In this document: positions 36,101-44,978 of the stretch, piece after piece | Numbering within the stretch: the stretch's first letter is position 1 | Layout of the letters: every line of letters starts with the position of its first letter | Source: G963664585 sp963664585 | Lineage (GTDB): Bacteria > Bacillota > Clostridia > Oscillospirales > Ruminococcaceae | Length of the DNA stretch: 64,000 bases | Assembly (NCBI GenBank): GCA_963664585.2 | Contig: CAXXEO010000006.1 | Coordinates: forward strand, 10,453 to 74,452 | Reading direction: 5' to 3' | Notes under the pieces: model-generated | The model's database searches: none | Told to the model about the DNA's origin: nothing | Seen by the model: the letters and a program-made list of their open reading frames with translations, nothing else | Program-made: the position numbers and the translations under genes

Positions 36101-36508
36101 ACTGAGATTCTCGGGAGTGAGTCCCGCGTTTTTCATCTCCTCAACGGTATCAACGACCTTGGCGATAAAGGCAGCAGAGCCGATATGGCGAGCGTAAACG
36201 CTGATCATATCCTTTAGCTCCTCAAGAGCGATACTCATCAGGACAAAGCGCCCGGTATCACTGAGATAGGGCTCACCCAATCCGCCAATCTCTCTGAAAA
36301 TTTTGTCGGCGAGACGTGTAAAGCTCAAAACCTCTACATCAACTGTTTGACCCTTTAAGAGCGAATACAACTTTCTTTCCGCAATGAAGGTAGACTGCTC
36401 AGGCACGATAAAGAGAACCTGTCTTCCTTCTCGTGCCAGACGAGCAGCCTGTTCGTAAAGAAAGGTCGTCTTCCCCGATCCTGAGGGGCCAGTCACCATA
36501 TGTAGCAT
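33176..36508 (-). CDS. addB: ATP-dependent nuclease subunit AddB
   Basis: A 1110-residue partner of AddA. It opens with a Walker A motif (MVTGPSGSGKTTFLYEQAAR). The C-terminal nuclease domain has VRVVDYKTGKKNFSL. The iron-sulfur cluster cysteines typical of AddB are visible: one in RYYNCPFSFFVQ and three in SPCQYCDYKRVCGF. The ATG has GGAGG seven bases upstream. Length is within the family range. The two subunits overlap and are translated in order addB then addA. Confidence 0.96.
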   Translation of the reverse strand: MLHMVTGPSGSGKTTFLYEQAARLAREGRQVLFIVPEQSTFIAERKLYSLLKGQTVDVEVLSFTRLADKIFREIGGLGEPYLSDTGRFVLMSIALEELKDMISVYARHIGSAAFIAKVVDTVEEMKNAGLTPENLSSLTFTLPEGALKEKIAELSLIYDLYNTLVGERYVDPLDALSRAADRLSGQRFLKERCVLIDSFDGFTAPEYAMLKRMIADCPELYISLSLSDGPDPLDLWSGARMTKERLVRSCRDEIGLSPEQIEMGEPKRFHSPALLHMEKNIMRQVARYTGDDLLGVRLFAAPNPFDELCYIAGEVSRLVRDEGMRYRDILVITRNWERYLPMLPPVLERYGIPYFLDARSDICAKPLTSLAIGAVKLCSGGLRTQPLLTLARSAALDIDPEELGLLENYCYTWGIEGTAWERTFKNHPDGMQEGMDDRAAEKLARINACRSRLIVPLKAFQNAIADKTGEAFATGLYQYFLDTDAGANLSRFAQTLPSQESKIFLEEQSQLWDAMVDILDLFATRLGGQAYTKDRLAGLFEMAVASLDIGRPPEALDQLLIGQADRVRPDNPRVVFVIGATDGDFPKTDLAGGLLSDSDRQRLAGSGVELLKDGESFLSRERFFCYSAVTCASERVIISYPKRSASGEELLPSPLFSGAAAIFPQMVKTKVSAIDGVLNLETAADALSGCYRDDTPWRATLEAFLRENGGDSFVRLIDSAARKSPQKIEDKGVASRLFGENMLLSPSRIERYYNCPFSFFVQSGLGIRARRQADVSPVEVGSLIHQILEEMLARHGGKLATFDREELRAHIRSGIEAYIAARVSDTTELGQRLSYLFSRLVEPIEELLLQLIAELGQSLFVPAYFELPVRGGSDVEPVTLTTGGGITVRTEGVIDRVDIAEVDDQRYVRVVDYKTGKKNFSLSDVYHGLNMQMLIYLFSVCQNGRGELHDVQPAGILYMPSKGGYLSTGRDVGREELLRKHREQYRMKGIVLNEPHVIRAMEPTGKGEFIPVRLSEDDAIQQRSAVISRAELERLQKLVEERVTGMADLLCDGRVEACPASGVGYSPCQYCDYKRVCGFEDGDPVRPVDLVERTGILGDDTQKGGEVDGK

Positions 36509-36663
36509 GCTTACGCCTCCATTCGTTGAGAATCGCTATTTTGCTATCGAGCTTTTTCATCTAAATACTCTTCTTCTTCTCACTGCAGCACTAAAAAGTA
36601 AATATCATCAATTGGCCACTTACAATGATCATCGTGTTCGTTTATCAGAAGAAAACGCATATA

Positions 36664-37555
36664 CTACAAATCCAGAAAAAGCAACGTCTTACTATCTGCA
36701 TTTAATTTTGCATGACATCCAATGGGCAAAATTGCATTGTTACTCCCATGCCCGAAATCATCATTCTTGACAACAGGAATCTTGTTTGTTCTTCCAAAGC
36801 GTTCTAATCGGTTTAGTAATTCAGGATACTTCGTATTCGAATAATGACCGAATAGTAAACCGGTAACATTGCTCAAAAATCCGCTTTGCTCAATGTGTGA
36901 AAGATACATACTAATACTGGCAGGCTCGGAAAAATCAGCATAATCCTCCAGAAACAATAGATACTTTTGCTCCTTGCTATAAGGGAAATATTTACCTCCG
37001 AGCAATAACGCAAAATTTCCTACATATCCGCCAATAAGAATTCCCTCGCCTGTCCCGAAACATATTGTACTCCAATCACTGTTTTTTTCAAATTCAACAG
37101 GTGTTTTATCTATAAAATGAGTCATAAACTGCCTGTCATTATATTCGGTCAAATTTGCAAAAGTAGAAGGTTTCTGTCCATAAAAAGTGATAAGACCCGT
37201 ATTTATATGAATTGCATTGAGCAATGTTGTTCCATCGCTGTAACTTACGATAAGCTTTGGATTTCGCCGAATATTTTCAAAGTCAATAAGAGGCAGAATT
37301 TCGTTACCCCACCCAACCTCCACCGAATAAAACCATTTTGACTTCTTTGTCAGAAATCATATCATTAAAATCACTGGCTCGTTCTTGCTCGGTCGCGGAA
37401 TATCCATATGTATTTTTAGATAAATTCTTTGATTTCTTCACTTTAAAACCTTTTGCTTCCAATACACCAATAGATTTATCATAATGATTTTCTTCTGCAG
37501 CATAACACGGAGATATTATCCCAATCATGTCGCCTGTTTTTAATTTTTCTGCCAT
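36664..37555 (-). pseudogene. LD-carboxypeptidase (S66/MccF-like), frameshifted
   Basis: Two minus-strand frames together make one S66 serine peptidase. Frame 1 (37304-37555, GGAGG before ATG) gives MAEKLKTGDMIGIISPCYAA to VKMVLFGGGWVG then a stop; frame 2 continues GWGNEILPLIDFENIRRNPK to the normal end (36664). The nucleophile region VSYSDGTTLLNAI, the Glu region GEGILIGGYVGN and the His region FGHGSNNAILPIG are all present. A one-base insertion near 37304-37316, in a G/T-rich run, explains the break. The family trims peptidoglycan tetrapeptides or hydrolyses microcin C. Confidence 0.82.
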
Positions 37556-37849
37556 AATCCAGATACCTCCTTAAAATTATCAGTTTTTGAATATTAAGCC
37601 TAGCCCCAAAAAAGAGATTGTGCACTCAATATATGAATCTACATAATCTTAATATTGCATTGAAAATCACTAAACCTGTAAACATTATATATCATGTATG
37701 ACAAAAAACATACTGTAATCCTCAAGTCATACCATATTCATTCTACTTAAAGCTTCGCTTTTAAGCAGCCAATTTTCTTGAAATGTAGACAGTAAATAGT
37801 CGTTTTCTATTATTATCTTTTTTTCGAACCACAGGTTTTCGGTTATAAA
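37556..37849. other. AT-rich intergenic region
   Basis: No gene seen. It contains a short palindrome CTTAAAGC-TTC-GCTTTTAAG at about 37747-37766, and presumably the promoter of the LD-carboxypeptidase gene. Confidence 0.45.
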
Positions 37850-37878
37850 AAGTGCCTGCGCTTTCCGCGCAGGCACTT
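37850..37878 (-). terminator. Terminator of the 2-oxoacid oxidoreductase operon
   Basis: Perfect 12-bp stem AAGTGCCTGCGC / GCGCAGGCACTT with a 5-base loop, followed on the minus strand by TTTTTAT. It lies 15 bases after the gamma-subunit stop. Confidence 0.88.
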
Positions 37879-37892
37879 AATAATAAAAATAT

Positions 37893-38428
37893 TTAGAAGG
37901 AACCACCCAGAGTAATCGCCTTCATATTGGTTTCAATGAGCTGAGCCTTCGAAGCGGGAACGCATTTTTCGATGGCTTTTTTCACCGTCTCAAGAGAAGC
38001 GACCGAGCACTTGGCAAACATCTGGCCGAGCATGATCACATTGGCCAGGGTTCCAAGATGTTGTTCTCTGGCAATTCGGGTGGCAGGTATGTAATAAACC
38101 TTGATATCAGTTCTATCGCATTTCTTTTCCACCCATCGAGCTGTCGACAATGGCCACACCGCCCGGGACGACACTGTCAATGAACTTGTCATAGGATGGG
38201 GGTATTCATGACGATCAGAATATCGGGATTTAATACAAGTGGGGAGCTGATGGGCATATCGGAAAGGCAGACGCTGCAATTGGCAGTTCCTCCACGCATT
38301 TCAGGGCCATAGGATGGCAACCAGGAAAGCTCTTTTTGGTCCACCATGCCGCAATAAGCGAGAATTTTACCCGCAAATAGGATGCCCTGCCCGCCGAAAC
38401 CGGCCAACAGTATATTGTTTTGCGCCAT
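37893..38428 (-). pseudogene. 2-oxoacid:ferredoxin oxidoreductase gamma subunit, two frameshifts
   Basis: The first frame (from 38428) gives MAQNNILLAGFGGQGILFAG to ILIVMNTPIL then a stop; the end lies in another frame, VEKKCDRTDIKVYYIPATRI to KAITLGGSF. Between them a third frame reads SYDKFIDSVVPGGVAIVDSS, the expected family sequence. This needs one extra base near 38196-38203 (GGGGG run) and another near 38131-38136 (CCC run). The subunit type (pyruvate/ketoisovalerate family gamma) is clear from GFGGQGILFAGK. The start overlaps the beta stop by one base. Confidence 0.85.
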
Positions 38429-39182
38429 TACTTGTCACCCCCGGTTGTTTTATCCTTATAGACGCCCAGCGGATAATAGGGCATCATATTCGCTCTCAGC
38501 CAGTCCAATGCCTCGACAGGAGTCAGGCCCCAGTTAGTGGGACAGGTAGAGAGAAATTCAACAATGGTGAAGCCATCTCCGCGCATCTGCGCTTCAAATG
38601 CCTTTTTAACAGCAGCCTTCGCATTTCTGATGTTGGGCACGGTATCGACAGAGACGCGCTGGGCAAGGGCAACGCCATCCAGAGTGGCAAGCATTTCACA
38701 CACGTGAATCGGATAGCCGGCCTTTTTCACATCACGGCCGTAAGGGGTGGTCTGTGAGATCTGGCCAGCAAGAGTTGTCGGGGCCATCTGGCCGCTGGTC
38801 ATGCCATAAATGGCATTATTGACAAAGATGATGGTGATGTTCTCTCTCCGCGTGTCGCAGCGTGAACTGTTTCGGCGGTGCCGATCGCGGCAAGATCTCC
38901 ATCCCCCTGATAGGTAAATACAAGATTTTCGGGGTGCACGCGTTTCATGCCGGTGGCTACAGCGGGGGCGCGGCCATGGGGAGACTCCACCATATCGCAG
39001 CCAAAATAGTCATAGGCAAATACGGCACAACCTACGGGGGCAACACCGGCTGCGTTGCCTTCCAGTTTAAGCTCGTCCATCACCTCGGCCACAAGACGGT
39101 GAATAATACCGTGTGTGCAGCCGGGGCAATAATGGGTGGGAATATCAATTAAAGCCTTGGGCCTTTCAAATATTACTGACAT
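38428..39182 (-). pseudogene. 2-oxoacid:ferredoxin oxidoreductase beta subunit, frameshifted
   Basis: The thiamine-diphosphate-binding subunit in two frames. Frame 1 gives YCPGCTHGIIHRLVAEVMDE, then VGCAVFAYDYFGCDMVE, GRAPAVATGMKRV and YQGDGDLAAIGTAETVHAAT. Frame 2 resumes MTSGQMAPTTLAGQISQTTP. Removing two bases from the CT-run at 38840-38848 restores the expected NITIIFVNNAIYGMTSGQ. The thiamine motif GDGD and the metal-binding NNAIYG are both present. The start overlaps the alpha stop. Confidence 0.87.
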
Positions 39183-40244
39183 CACTTGTTACCTCCATCT
39201 GCCTCTCGGATTGCCTGAAGAACCTCGGCGGGGCTTGGTACCACTCCGCCGGTGCGGCCAACAAAGCTTACCGGACGGCCTCCGGATAAGAGACGTACAT
39301 CATCCACCATCTGACCCATGCTCATTTCAACACAGATCATGTGCTTTGCTTTGGCAGCAGCCTCGCTGATCACCTTCTCAGGGAAGGGCCAAAGGGTAAT
39401 CGGACGGATTAAGCCGACCTTGATTCCCTCTGCACGGGCGGCGACAACCGCAGCTTTTACGATTCTGGCCGTCGCACCATAGGCAACCACGACCGTTTCA
39501 GCATCCTCTGTCATAAAGCTTTCAGAGCGAACCTCTTTTTCTTTGATGACATCATATCTTTTTAAAGCGCTCTATGATCGTCTGTTCAAGAACCTCCGGG
39601 ACGAGATACAACGAGTTGATCACATTGTGTTTTCTTTTAAAACCGTGGCCTGTTAATGCCCAGGGCTTCTCGGGAATCGTATCAGCAGAAATCTTGGGGA
39701 ATTCCACCGGCTCCATCATCTGGCCGAGCATGCCATCCGCTAGAATCATGGCCGGCATACGGTAGCGGTCGGCGAGATCGAAGGCGTCCACGATGGTATT
39801 CGCCATCTCCTGCACGGTGGAGGGAGCGAGAACAATGATATGTAAGTCACCATGACCGGGAGCCTTTGTCGCTTGCCAATAATCGGCCTGTGAGGGCTGG
39901 ATGCCGCCAAGACCGGGTCCGCCGCGCTGTACGTTGAGGATAACGCAGGGAAGATCCGAGCCAGCAAGATAGGAGATGCCCTCGCATTTAAGCGAGATCC
40001 CCGGTGAGGAAGAGGATGTCATAACCCTGGCTCCAGCCGCGGATGCGCCAAGCACCATATTAATAGCGGCAACCTCGGACTCTGCTTGCAGGAATGTACC
40101 GCCCAGCTTCGGCATCCTTTTTGCCATATAGGCCGCTACCTCTGTCTGGGGCGTTATGGGGTAACCAAAGAAAAAGCGGCATCCGGCCTGAAGCGCAGCC
40201 TCAGCCATGGCCTCGTTGCCTTTCATCAAAACGCGTTCTGTCAT
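39182..40244 (-). pseudogene. 2-oxoacid:ferredoxin oxidoreductase alpha subunit (VorB-like), frameshifted
   Basis: Frame 1 (39552-40244) gives MTERVLMKGNEAMAEAALQA, FFGYPITPQTEVAAY, LQAESEVAAINMVLGASAAG and SSSPGISLKCEGISYLAGSD, the hallmarks of the 3-methyl-2-oxobutanoate:ferredoxin oxidoreductase alpha subunit. Frame 2 (to 39182) continues DAETVVVAYGATARIVKAAV. Deleting one base near 39552-39562 restores RFKKYDVIKEKEVRSESFM between them. Total restored length about 354 residues, normal for the family. It would use branched-chain 2-oxoacids to reduce ferredoxin; here it is probably inactive unless the shift is a sequencing error. Confidence 0.88.
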
Positions 40245-40251
40245 CACAACT

Positions 40252-40458
40252 CTACCTTTCTACCTTTATCGCGCAATCGGGACAGATCATGGCGCACATC
40301 GCGCAGGCGATACACTCGTCCATATTGGTGATCCGCGCCGGAAAGTACCCTTTTGCATTCAGCCTGTCCTCTGAGATCATAATAATCTTTTTAGGGCAGA
40401 CGGTCACACACAGGCCACAACCCTTACAAGTGTTTTCATTAATTGTAGTATTTGCCAT
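40252..40458 (-). CDS. 2[4Fe-4S] ferredoxin-type delta subunit
   Basis: A 68-residue protein with two cluster motifs, CKGCGLCVTVCP and CIACAMCAMICP, the classic bacterial ferredoxin fold. It is the first gene of the vor-type operon and begins with GGAGG upstream. In this family it is the electron-accepting delta subunit. It is intact, unlike the three subunits that follow. Confidence 0.93.
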   Translation of the reverse strand: MANTTINENTCKGCGLCVTVCPKKIIMISEDRLNAKGYFPARITNMDECIACAMCAMICPDCAIKVER

Positions 40459-40478
40459 TCATTTCCCCTCCTTAATTT

Positions 40479-41150
40479 TTACCGCATCCAAGGCGGTTTG
40501 ACATATATATCTATCCGGAAAATATTCTCCGGTTTTGTCAGCTTTTCCCCCAACTCACGGCGCACACAGTGGTACAAAAGCGGAAGGCCGCTTTTTTCAG
40601 CGATCTCATTGGCATAGGCAATTGAGTCCTCAAATTCTTCCTGCGACGTTTCAAACGAAAGGTTTGAGTTATTGACAATCCTTGTAGTTTTCAGCCGGCT
40701 GATCGCTTCAATATCCTTCATCATCTCGATCGCTTCATCCGGCTTTTTGGTCAACAGACGGAAGCAATTGACCACATAAAGCATGTCATAACCATATCCC
40801 ATAATTTTGGCTGCATAGCATCCCAGCGCAGTAGCCCCTGCGTCATCACCGCCCACATCCAGCACCACCGTCGACTCTTTATCTGAGAGTGCGCCATCAA
40901 TGTTAGCGCTCAAAGCAGGTATATCCATATTTGTGTTCGCAAAAATTGGGGTAACCAGCTTTACACCGTTCGCGCTCATTAGCTCTTTAAAATCCGCCGC
41001 ACGAAAATAGGGGTTGACAATATCCATGTCGACCAACGTAACCTTTCGCCCCTCTGCTTTCAGCCGAATTGCTAAATTGGCAGCAAGGTTGGTTTTTCCG
41101 CTTCCGTAATGCCCGGTAATGATAATAATTCTCTTAAGATCCGACAGCAT
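40479..41150 (-). CDS. P-loop ATPase (SIMIBI/MinD-like) at the head of the oxidoreductase operon
   Basis: A 223-residue cytosolic protein. Walker A-type motif GHYGSGKTNLAANLA (deviant P-loop, as in MinD/ArsA), VTLVDMDIVNPYFRA (switch region) and TVVLDVGGDDAGATALG. A nearby basic segment and a C-terminal KPPWMR end are unremarkable. Genes of this kind commonly precede 2-oxoacid:ferredoxin oxidoreductases in Clostridia, so a role in their assembly or regulation is plausible but not shown. It begins 21 bases upstream of the ferredoxin gene. Confidence 0.82.
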   Translation of the reverse strand: MLSDLKRIIIITGHYGSGKTNLAANLAIRLKAEGRKVTLVDMDIVNPYFRAADFKELMSANGVKLVTPIFANTNMDIPALSANIDGALSDKESTVVLDVGGDDAGATALGCYAAKIMGYGYDMLYVVNCFRLLTKKPDEAIEMMKDIEAISRLKTTRIVNNSNLSFETSQEEFEDSIAYANEIAEKSGLPLLYHCVRRELGEKLTKPENIFRIDIYVKPPWMR

Positions 41151-41223
41151 ATTCTCCCCCCTTTAAAAATAAATTTAGGGATATTATATCATTCTACAGC
41201 TAATAAAACAACAGTATATCCAA

Positions 41224-41264
41224 AAAAAAGAGAAAAGTGCCCAATAAGGGCACTTTCTCTTTAA
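41224..41264 (-). terminator. Terminator of spo0A
   Basis: AAAGAGAAAGTGCCC pairs with GGGCACTTTTCTCTTT (one bulge), 5-base loop, followed on the minus strand by an eight-T run. It lies 16 bases after the spo0A stop. Confidence 0.92.
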
Positions 41265-41279
41265 ACATGTTGTAAATTG

Positions 41280-42059
41280 TCAGTTGGCAACCTTTAATCT
41301 CAGTCTTAACTTGTCAGAGATCATAGCGACGAACTCTGAATTGGTTGGTTTGCCTTTACCATTGTGGATTGTATATCCGAAATAGGAGTTTAGAATATCC
41401 ACATCGCCCCTATCCCAGGCCACCTCAATGGCGTGACGTATTGCGCGCTCTACTCTTGATGAAGTTGTCATAAACTTTTTTGCTACTGTGGGGTACAATT
41501 GTTTCGTGATGGAATTGATGATATCGGGCGTGGCAACCGCCAGCATGATCGATTCTCTCAGGTAGTGATAGCCTTTGATATGGGCTGGAACACCAATTTG
41601 ATGAATGATCTCGGTAACCATCATCTCCACATCAGGAGCAGCCTTGACAGAAGGCGTCAGTGTTGACATATTGTCCGGCTTTTTAAACCCGGATATCTGC
41701 ACAAGACGCTCGACCATCATTTCGACGTCAAATGGTCTTAAGAAGAAATAGGAAGCGCCCGATGACAATAATTCGCGCTCTAAAATCGTGTTGTCAAAGG
41801 TAGACATCATCATAAACATCGGCTGATGTCCAAATGAACCCGATTTAACATTTTTCATGACCCCAATTGCGTCAAGCCTTGGCATAAACACATCGATGAG
41901 CACGACAGCAGGCTTATGCTCTTCAATCATTTCAACGACTTTCATGCCGTCCTTGGGGGCAATGACCGGCTCATAACCATAGGTTTTGAGAAGAGCAGAA
42001 CACTGAGCACAAAATTCCTTGTTGTCATCCGATATTAGGACCTTAGTTTTTCCCAGCAT
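41280..42059 (-). CDS. spo0A: Sporulation master regulator Spo0A
   Basis: A 259-residue response regulator. The receiver domain (1-120) has the acidic pair D11/D12, phospho-acceptor D56 (VLIDVFMPRLD), and S86 in the switch position. The lysine conserved in almost all receivers is Arg here (R108, FFLRPFD). The C-terminal DNA-binding domain (145-259) has GVPAHIKGYHYLRES, SRVERAIRHAIEVAWDRG and KPTNSEFVAMISDKLR. Together with spoIVB directly upstream this is the standard Clostridia/Bacilli order. It activates or represses genes through 0A boxes when phosphorylated. Confidence 0.97.
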   Translation of the reverse strand: MLGKTKVLISDDNKEFCAQCSALLKTYGYEPVIAPKDGMKVVEMIEEHKPAVVLIDVFMPRLDAIGVMKNVKSGSFGHQPMFMMMSTFDNTILERELLSSGASYFFLRPFDVEMMVERLVQISGFKKPDNMSTLTPSVKAAPDVEMMVTEIIHQIGVPAHIKGYHYLRESIMLAVATPDIINSITKQLYPTVAKKFMTTSSRVERAIRHAIEVAWDRGDVDILNSYFGYTIHNGKGKPTNSEFVAMISDKLRLRLKVAN

Positions 42060-42094
42060 GCGTCATTTCCTCCAATGTCTAATTCATTATGCTA

Positions 42095-42123
42095 AATTTA
42101 CCATATTCTGGCATAAATTTCAA
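42095..42123 (-). promoter_or_regulatory. Candidate promoter for spo0A
   Basis: On the minus strand TTGAAA (42118-42123), 17-base spacer, TAAATT (42095-42100), some 35 bases before the ATG. The -10 box has two deviations, so this is tentative. Confidence 0.4.
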
Positions 42124-42184
42124 TAGATTAGCGAAAAAAACTTAAACAAAATATAATCCGTTTTGTTGTAATAATCTGTCTAGT

Positions 42185-43420
42185 TTATGAAGCTTTTAAA
42201 GTCAGCGTATTGGTCTTCTTTGCTGTTTCCTGCATATTTTCTGCGAATATGGCGTAGCCTCTTGTCGGATCATTTACAAATACATGTGTCACTGCTCCGA
42301 TAAGCCTTCCATTCTGGATGATTGGTGAGCCACTCATGCCCTGCACAATTCCCCCCGTTTGTTCCAAAAGCGCTGGATCTGTGATTCTAATAATCATGTT
42401 TTTGGTGGGGTTTGAATCACCCAAATTCACCTTTTCAATAGTAATGGCATACTCTTTTGGTTGATTACCGCTGATGGTTGTATAGATTGTTGCAGCTCCC
42501 TCCTGCACTTCATTCTTTAAAGCGACAGGAACCGGCGCGTTAGTTACCGGAATGGTTTCAGCCGTACCGAAGACCCCGGTTTCACTGTTAACCAGAAGAA
42601 TTCCTGTAGCTTTCAGGCTGGAAAATATACCCCTCAGCTCGCCGGGGAAACCTGTTGTTCCTTTTGTAATTCCAGTAATGGCGACATCTACCGCCTCACC
42701 TTTGGAAAGCGGCATAATATCCCCGGTGTCAATATCGCAAATGGCATGTCCCAGACCGCCAAATATTTTTGTCTCTGGATTATAGTAGGTGATCGTTCCA
42801 ATTCCCGCCGAGCTGTCCCGTACCCATATGCCTGCCTTGAAAGTATTGTCAATAGGAGATTTAACCGGAGTCAGCACGACTTTGAACTTAACCTCTTTGC
42901 GCCGGACAAGCACCTCTAAGGCTCTTCCGTTACTGGCATTAATAATTCTGGACAGATCTTCATTCATGCTGACATCCTCACCGTTAATGCTCAGTACGAT
43001 ATCCCCTACGCGAATGCCGCATTCTTTCGCAGGATTGACCAGTTGGCTGCCCAGATCGATATCGCTGGCCCCCACCACGATAACCCCCTCGGTAAACATT
43101 TTGATTCCAAAGGGATTTCCGCCGGGTATCACCATATCCCGCTCAATCACTTGAACATTGACAGACTTGATATCCACTGTGCCAAAGACCTTTAACTTTA
43201 CCTTATAGCTGTTTCCTGACCGTGAATAAACCTTGATGGGAAGACGGTCTGCAATTCCTGTCGCTTGAATACCAAAACCTGAGCTTAAACGAAATTGCTC
43301 ACCCTGTACCACATAAAATTTGTCAGGCAGAGAAACTTGATAAAATATGGCAATGGAAAGCATCGCAATTGTCGTCAGCGACAGTATACCGGAAAATGCC
43401 CTATAGACTTTTTTCATCAC
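42185..43420 (-). CDS. spoIVB: SpoIVB serine peptidase (S55)
   Basis: A 411-residue protease secreted into the intermembrane space of the forespore, where it triggers SigK activation. An N-terminal membrane segment (residues 8-28) is followed by a PDZ domain (about 110-195, with GIRVGDIVLSINGEDV) and the S55 peptidase domain: the catalytic His lies in GGLGHAICD and Ser in GMSGSPII. Length is typical. Two alternative adjacent ATG codons begin the frame. It is 125 bases upstream of spo0A. Confidence 0.96.
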   Translation of the reverse strand: MMKKVYRAFSGILSLTTIAMLSIAIFYQVSLPDKFYVVQGEQFRLSSGFGIQATGIADRLPIKVYSRSGNSYKVKLKVFGTVDIKSVNVQVIERDMVIPGGNPFGIKMFTEGVIVVGASDIDLGSQLVNPAKECGIRVGDIVLSINGEDVSMNEDLSRIINASNGRALEVLVRRKEVKFKVVLTPVKSPIDNTFKAGIWVRDSSAGIGTITYYNPETKIFGGLGHAICDIDTGDIMPLSKGEAVDVAITGITKGTTGFPGELRGIFSSLKATGILLVNSETGVFGTAETIPVTNAPVPVALKNEVQEGAATIYTTISGNQPKEYAITIEKVNLGDSNPTKNMIIRITDPALLEQTGGIVQGMSGSPIIQNGRLIGAVTHVFVNDPTRGYAIFAENMQETAKKTNTLTLKAS

Positions 43421-43917
43421 AATTTACCTCCCTTCTCAGTGCATTGGTTCATTGCGCCATGGATATCCGTTCAGGTTGCACCAAAAATAGAAGTGTATGA
43501 AAGCCGAATCTCGACCTTCATTTTTAATTTTCCACCTTTGATTATAAATATTGCAGTAAATATTGATGTAATTTGGTTTTATTCTGCCTTTGCTGGCATA
43601 ATAACGCTGTGAGCTTCCGCTTACTGACGACGTTTGCAAATAATCAGACTGAAATTCCCTGACATGGAATTATTTTCGCTCGTTTTTTGTGCTGTGTAAA
43701 TCAAATACTATTTAATACTAATTTTAAATGAAGAGTTTCCCGCCTCTCCCGCTGGCGTTAGAGAAGTAATAATCAACTTATATTAAAGCATTCCCAACGT
43801 TTAAATGCTTATGTAGGTGAAAATTTAGCCTAGCAATTTTAAAATATTCGAGATTTTTTCTGTTTGACTGTCCGCTATGTATAGGCAGACAGACAGAAAA
43901 ATAGAGTAGGTGGTATT
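43421..43917. other. Divergent intergenic region between spoIVB and the YetF gene
   Basis: About 500 AT-rich bases. The only structure I see is a palindrome at 43856-43904: TTTTTTCTGTTTGACTGTCC against GGCAGACAGACAGAAAAAT (17 of 20 positions complementary). It is related to the palindromes at 2960 and 13093. The frames on either strand here look non-coding. Confidence 0.5.
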
Positions 43918-44601
43918 TTGTTTGTCGTACTTTGGCGTACATTTTTTTTGTATTTCGTAATTGTAATCGGTCTTCGATTCATGGGCAAAAGACAGCTTGG
44001 TGAGCTTCAGCCCTCTGAGCTTGTCATTACAATTATGATATCGAATATCGCCTCCATACCAATTGAGAATTTCGGAGTTCCGCTCATCAGCGGCATTATC
44101 CCCATTCTGACGCTTGTATGCCTTGAGATATTCTCTTCAGACATTTCTCTTAAGAGCAGGTTTGCCAGAAGGTTGATTTCCGGCAATCCCCGTATTCTGA
44201 TCCGAAACGGGAAAATTGATCAAAAAGAGATGAAAAGTTTGCGCTTTTCAATCGACGATCTGATGGAGCAACTGCGTTCGCTGGGAATTTTTGATATAAG
44301 AGACGTCACATTCGCCGTTGTAGAAACAAACGGAAAGCTTTCCGCCTACCAGCGCATGTCGGCACAACCCGCTACCATGGAGGCTGTCAAAGCTGCTCTC
44401 GCCCCAGACAAAGATATGCCGCCGGTGGTTTTAATCACCGACGGCGAATTAGAGGAAGAGGCGCTAAAAAGCTGTGGATTGAATAATAATTGGCTGGAAA
44501 AAACCCTAAAAAAAAGTGGCTACAGTCAGAAGGAAGTTTTCCTTATGACCTGTAACCGTGCGGCGGATTATTATATTGTCCCCAGGGAGAGTGTGCGATG
44601 A
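43918..44601 (+). CDS. YetF/DUF421 family membrane protein
   Basis: A 227-residue protein. The N-terminal part has two to three hydrophobic segments with the family motif GLRFMGKRQLGELQPSELV, and the C-terminal part is a soluble DUF421 domain (LIRNGKIDQKEMKSLRFSID, DLMEQLRSLGIFDIRDVTFA). It starts with TTG (AGGTGG upstream). In sporulating Firmicutes such proteins are often found in sporulation-linked sets; the role is not known in detail. Its stop overlaps the next gene (ATGA). Confidence 0.85.
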   Translation: MFVVLWRTFFLYFVIVIGLRFMGKRQLGELQPSELVITIMISNIASIPIENFGVPLISGIIPILTLVCLEIFSSDISLKSRFARRLISGNPRILIRNGKIDQKEMKSLRFSIDDLMEQLRSLGIFDIRDVTFAVVETNGKLSAYQRMSAQPATMEAVKAALAPDKDMPPVVLITDGELEEEALKSCGLNNNWLEKTLKKSGYSQKEVFLMTCNRAADYYIVPRESVR

Positions 44602-44978
44602 AACGTTTGATTGCCGCCATGATCATTGCTCTTTCAATGATCAGCCTGGCAGCTTGGTTGCTTTATGATTTAAAAAACACAAAGGATGAACTACTGGGGT
44701 CTCTTGATCTGGTCTATGAAGCCGCTAATACTGAGGATTATGAACGAGCCGCACAGCTTACCGATCAATTTCTGGAGCGATGGAACGCTGAAGAGGACCG
44801 TCTTATGATGTTTGTTGCACACACTCATGTCGACAACGTTTCCACCGCCGCTTCAAGGCTTGCAGCGCTTATCAAGTATAGGGATATCCCTGATTATATG
44901 TCTCAGCTAAGGCAGGTTTATCAGGCTATTGAACACCTTTGGCGTGCAGAAGCTCCCTCATTTGATAATATGCTATAG
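44598..44978 (+). CDS. DUF4363 family protein
   Basis: A 126-residue protein with one N-terminal transmembrane helix (LIAAMIIALSMISLAAWLLY) and a helical remainder (EDYERAAQLTDQFLERWNAE, then RLAALIKYRDIPDYMSQLRQ). YetF-like genes are often followed by DUF4363 in Clostridia. It is translationally coupled to the YetF gene by a four-base overlap. Function unknown. Confidence 0.82.
   Translation: MKRLIAAMIIALSMISLAAWLLYDLKNTKDELLGSLDLVYEAANTEDYERAAQLTDQFLERWNAEEDRLMMFVAHTHVDNVSTAASRLAALIKYRDIPDYMSQLRQVYQAIEHLWRAEAPSFDNML

Noticed and set aside
36507..36770. An 87-codon plus-strand frame after addB
   Set aside because: It partly overlaps the LD-carboxypeptidase remnant on the other strand and has no convincing start signal.
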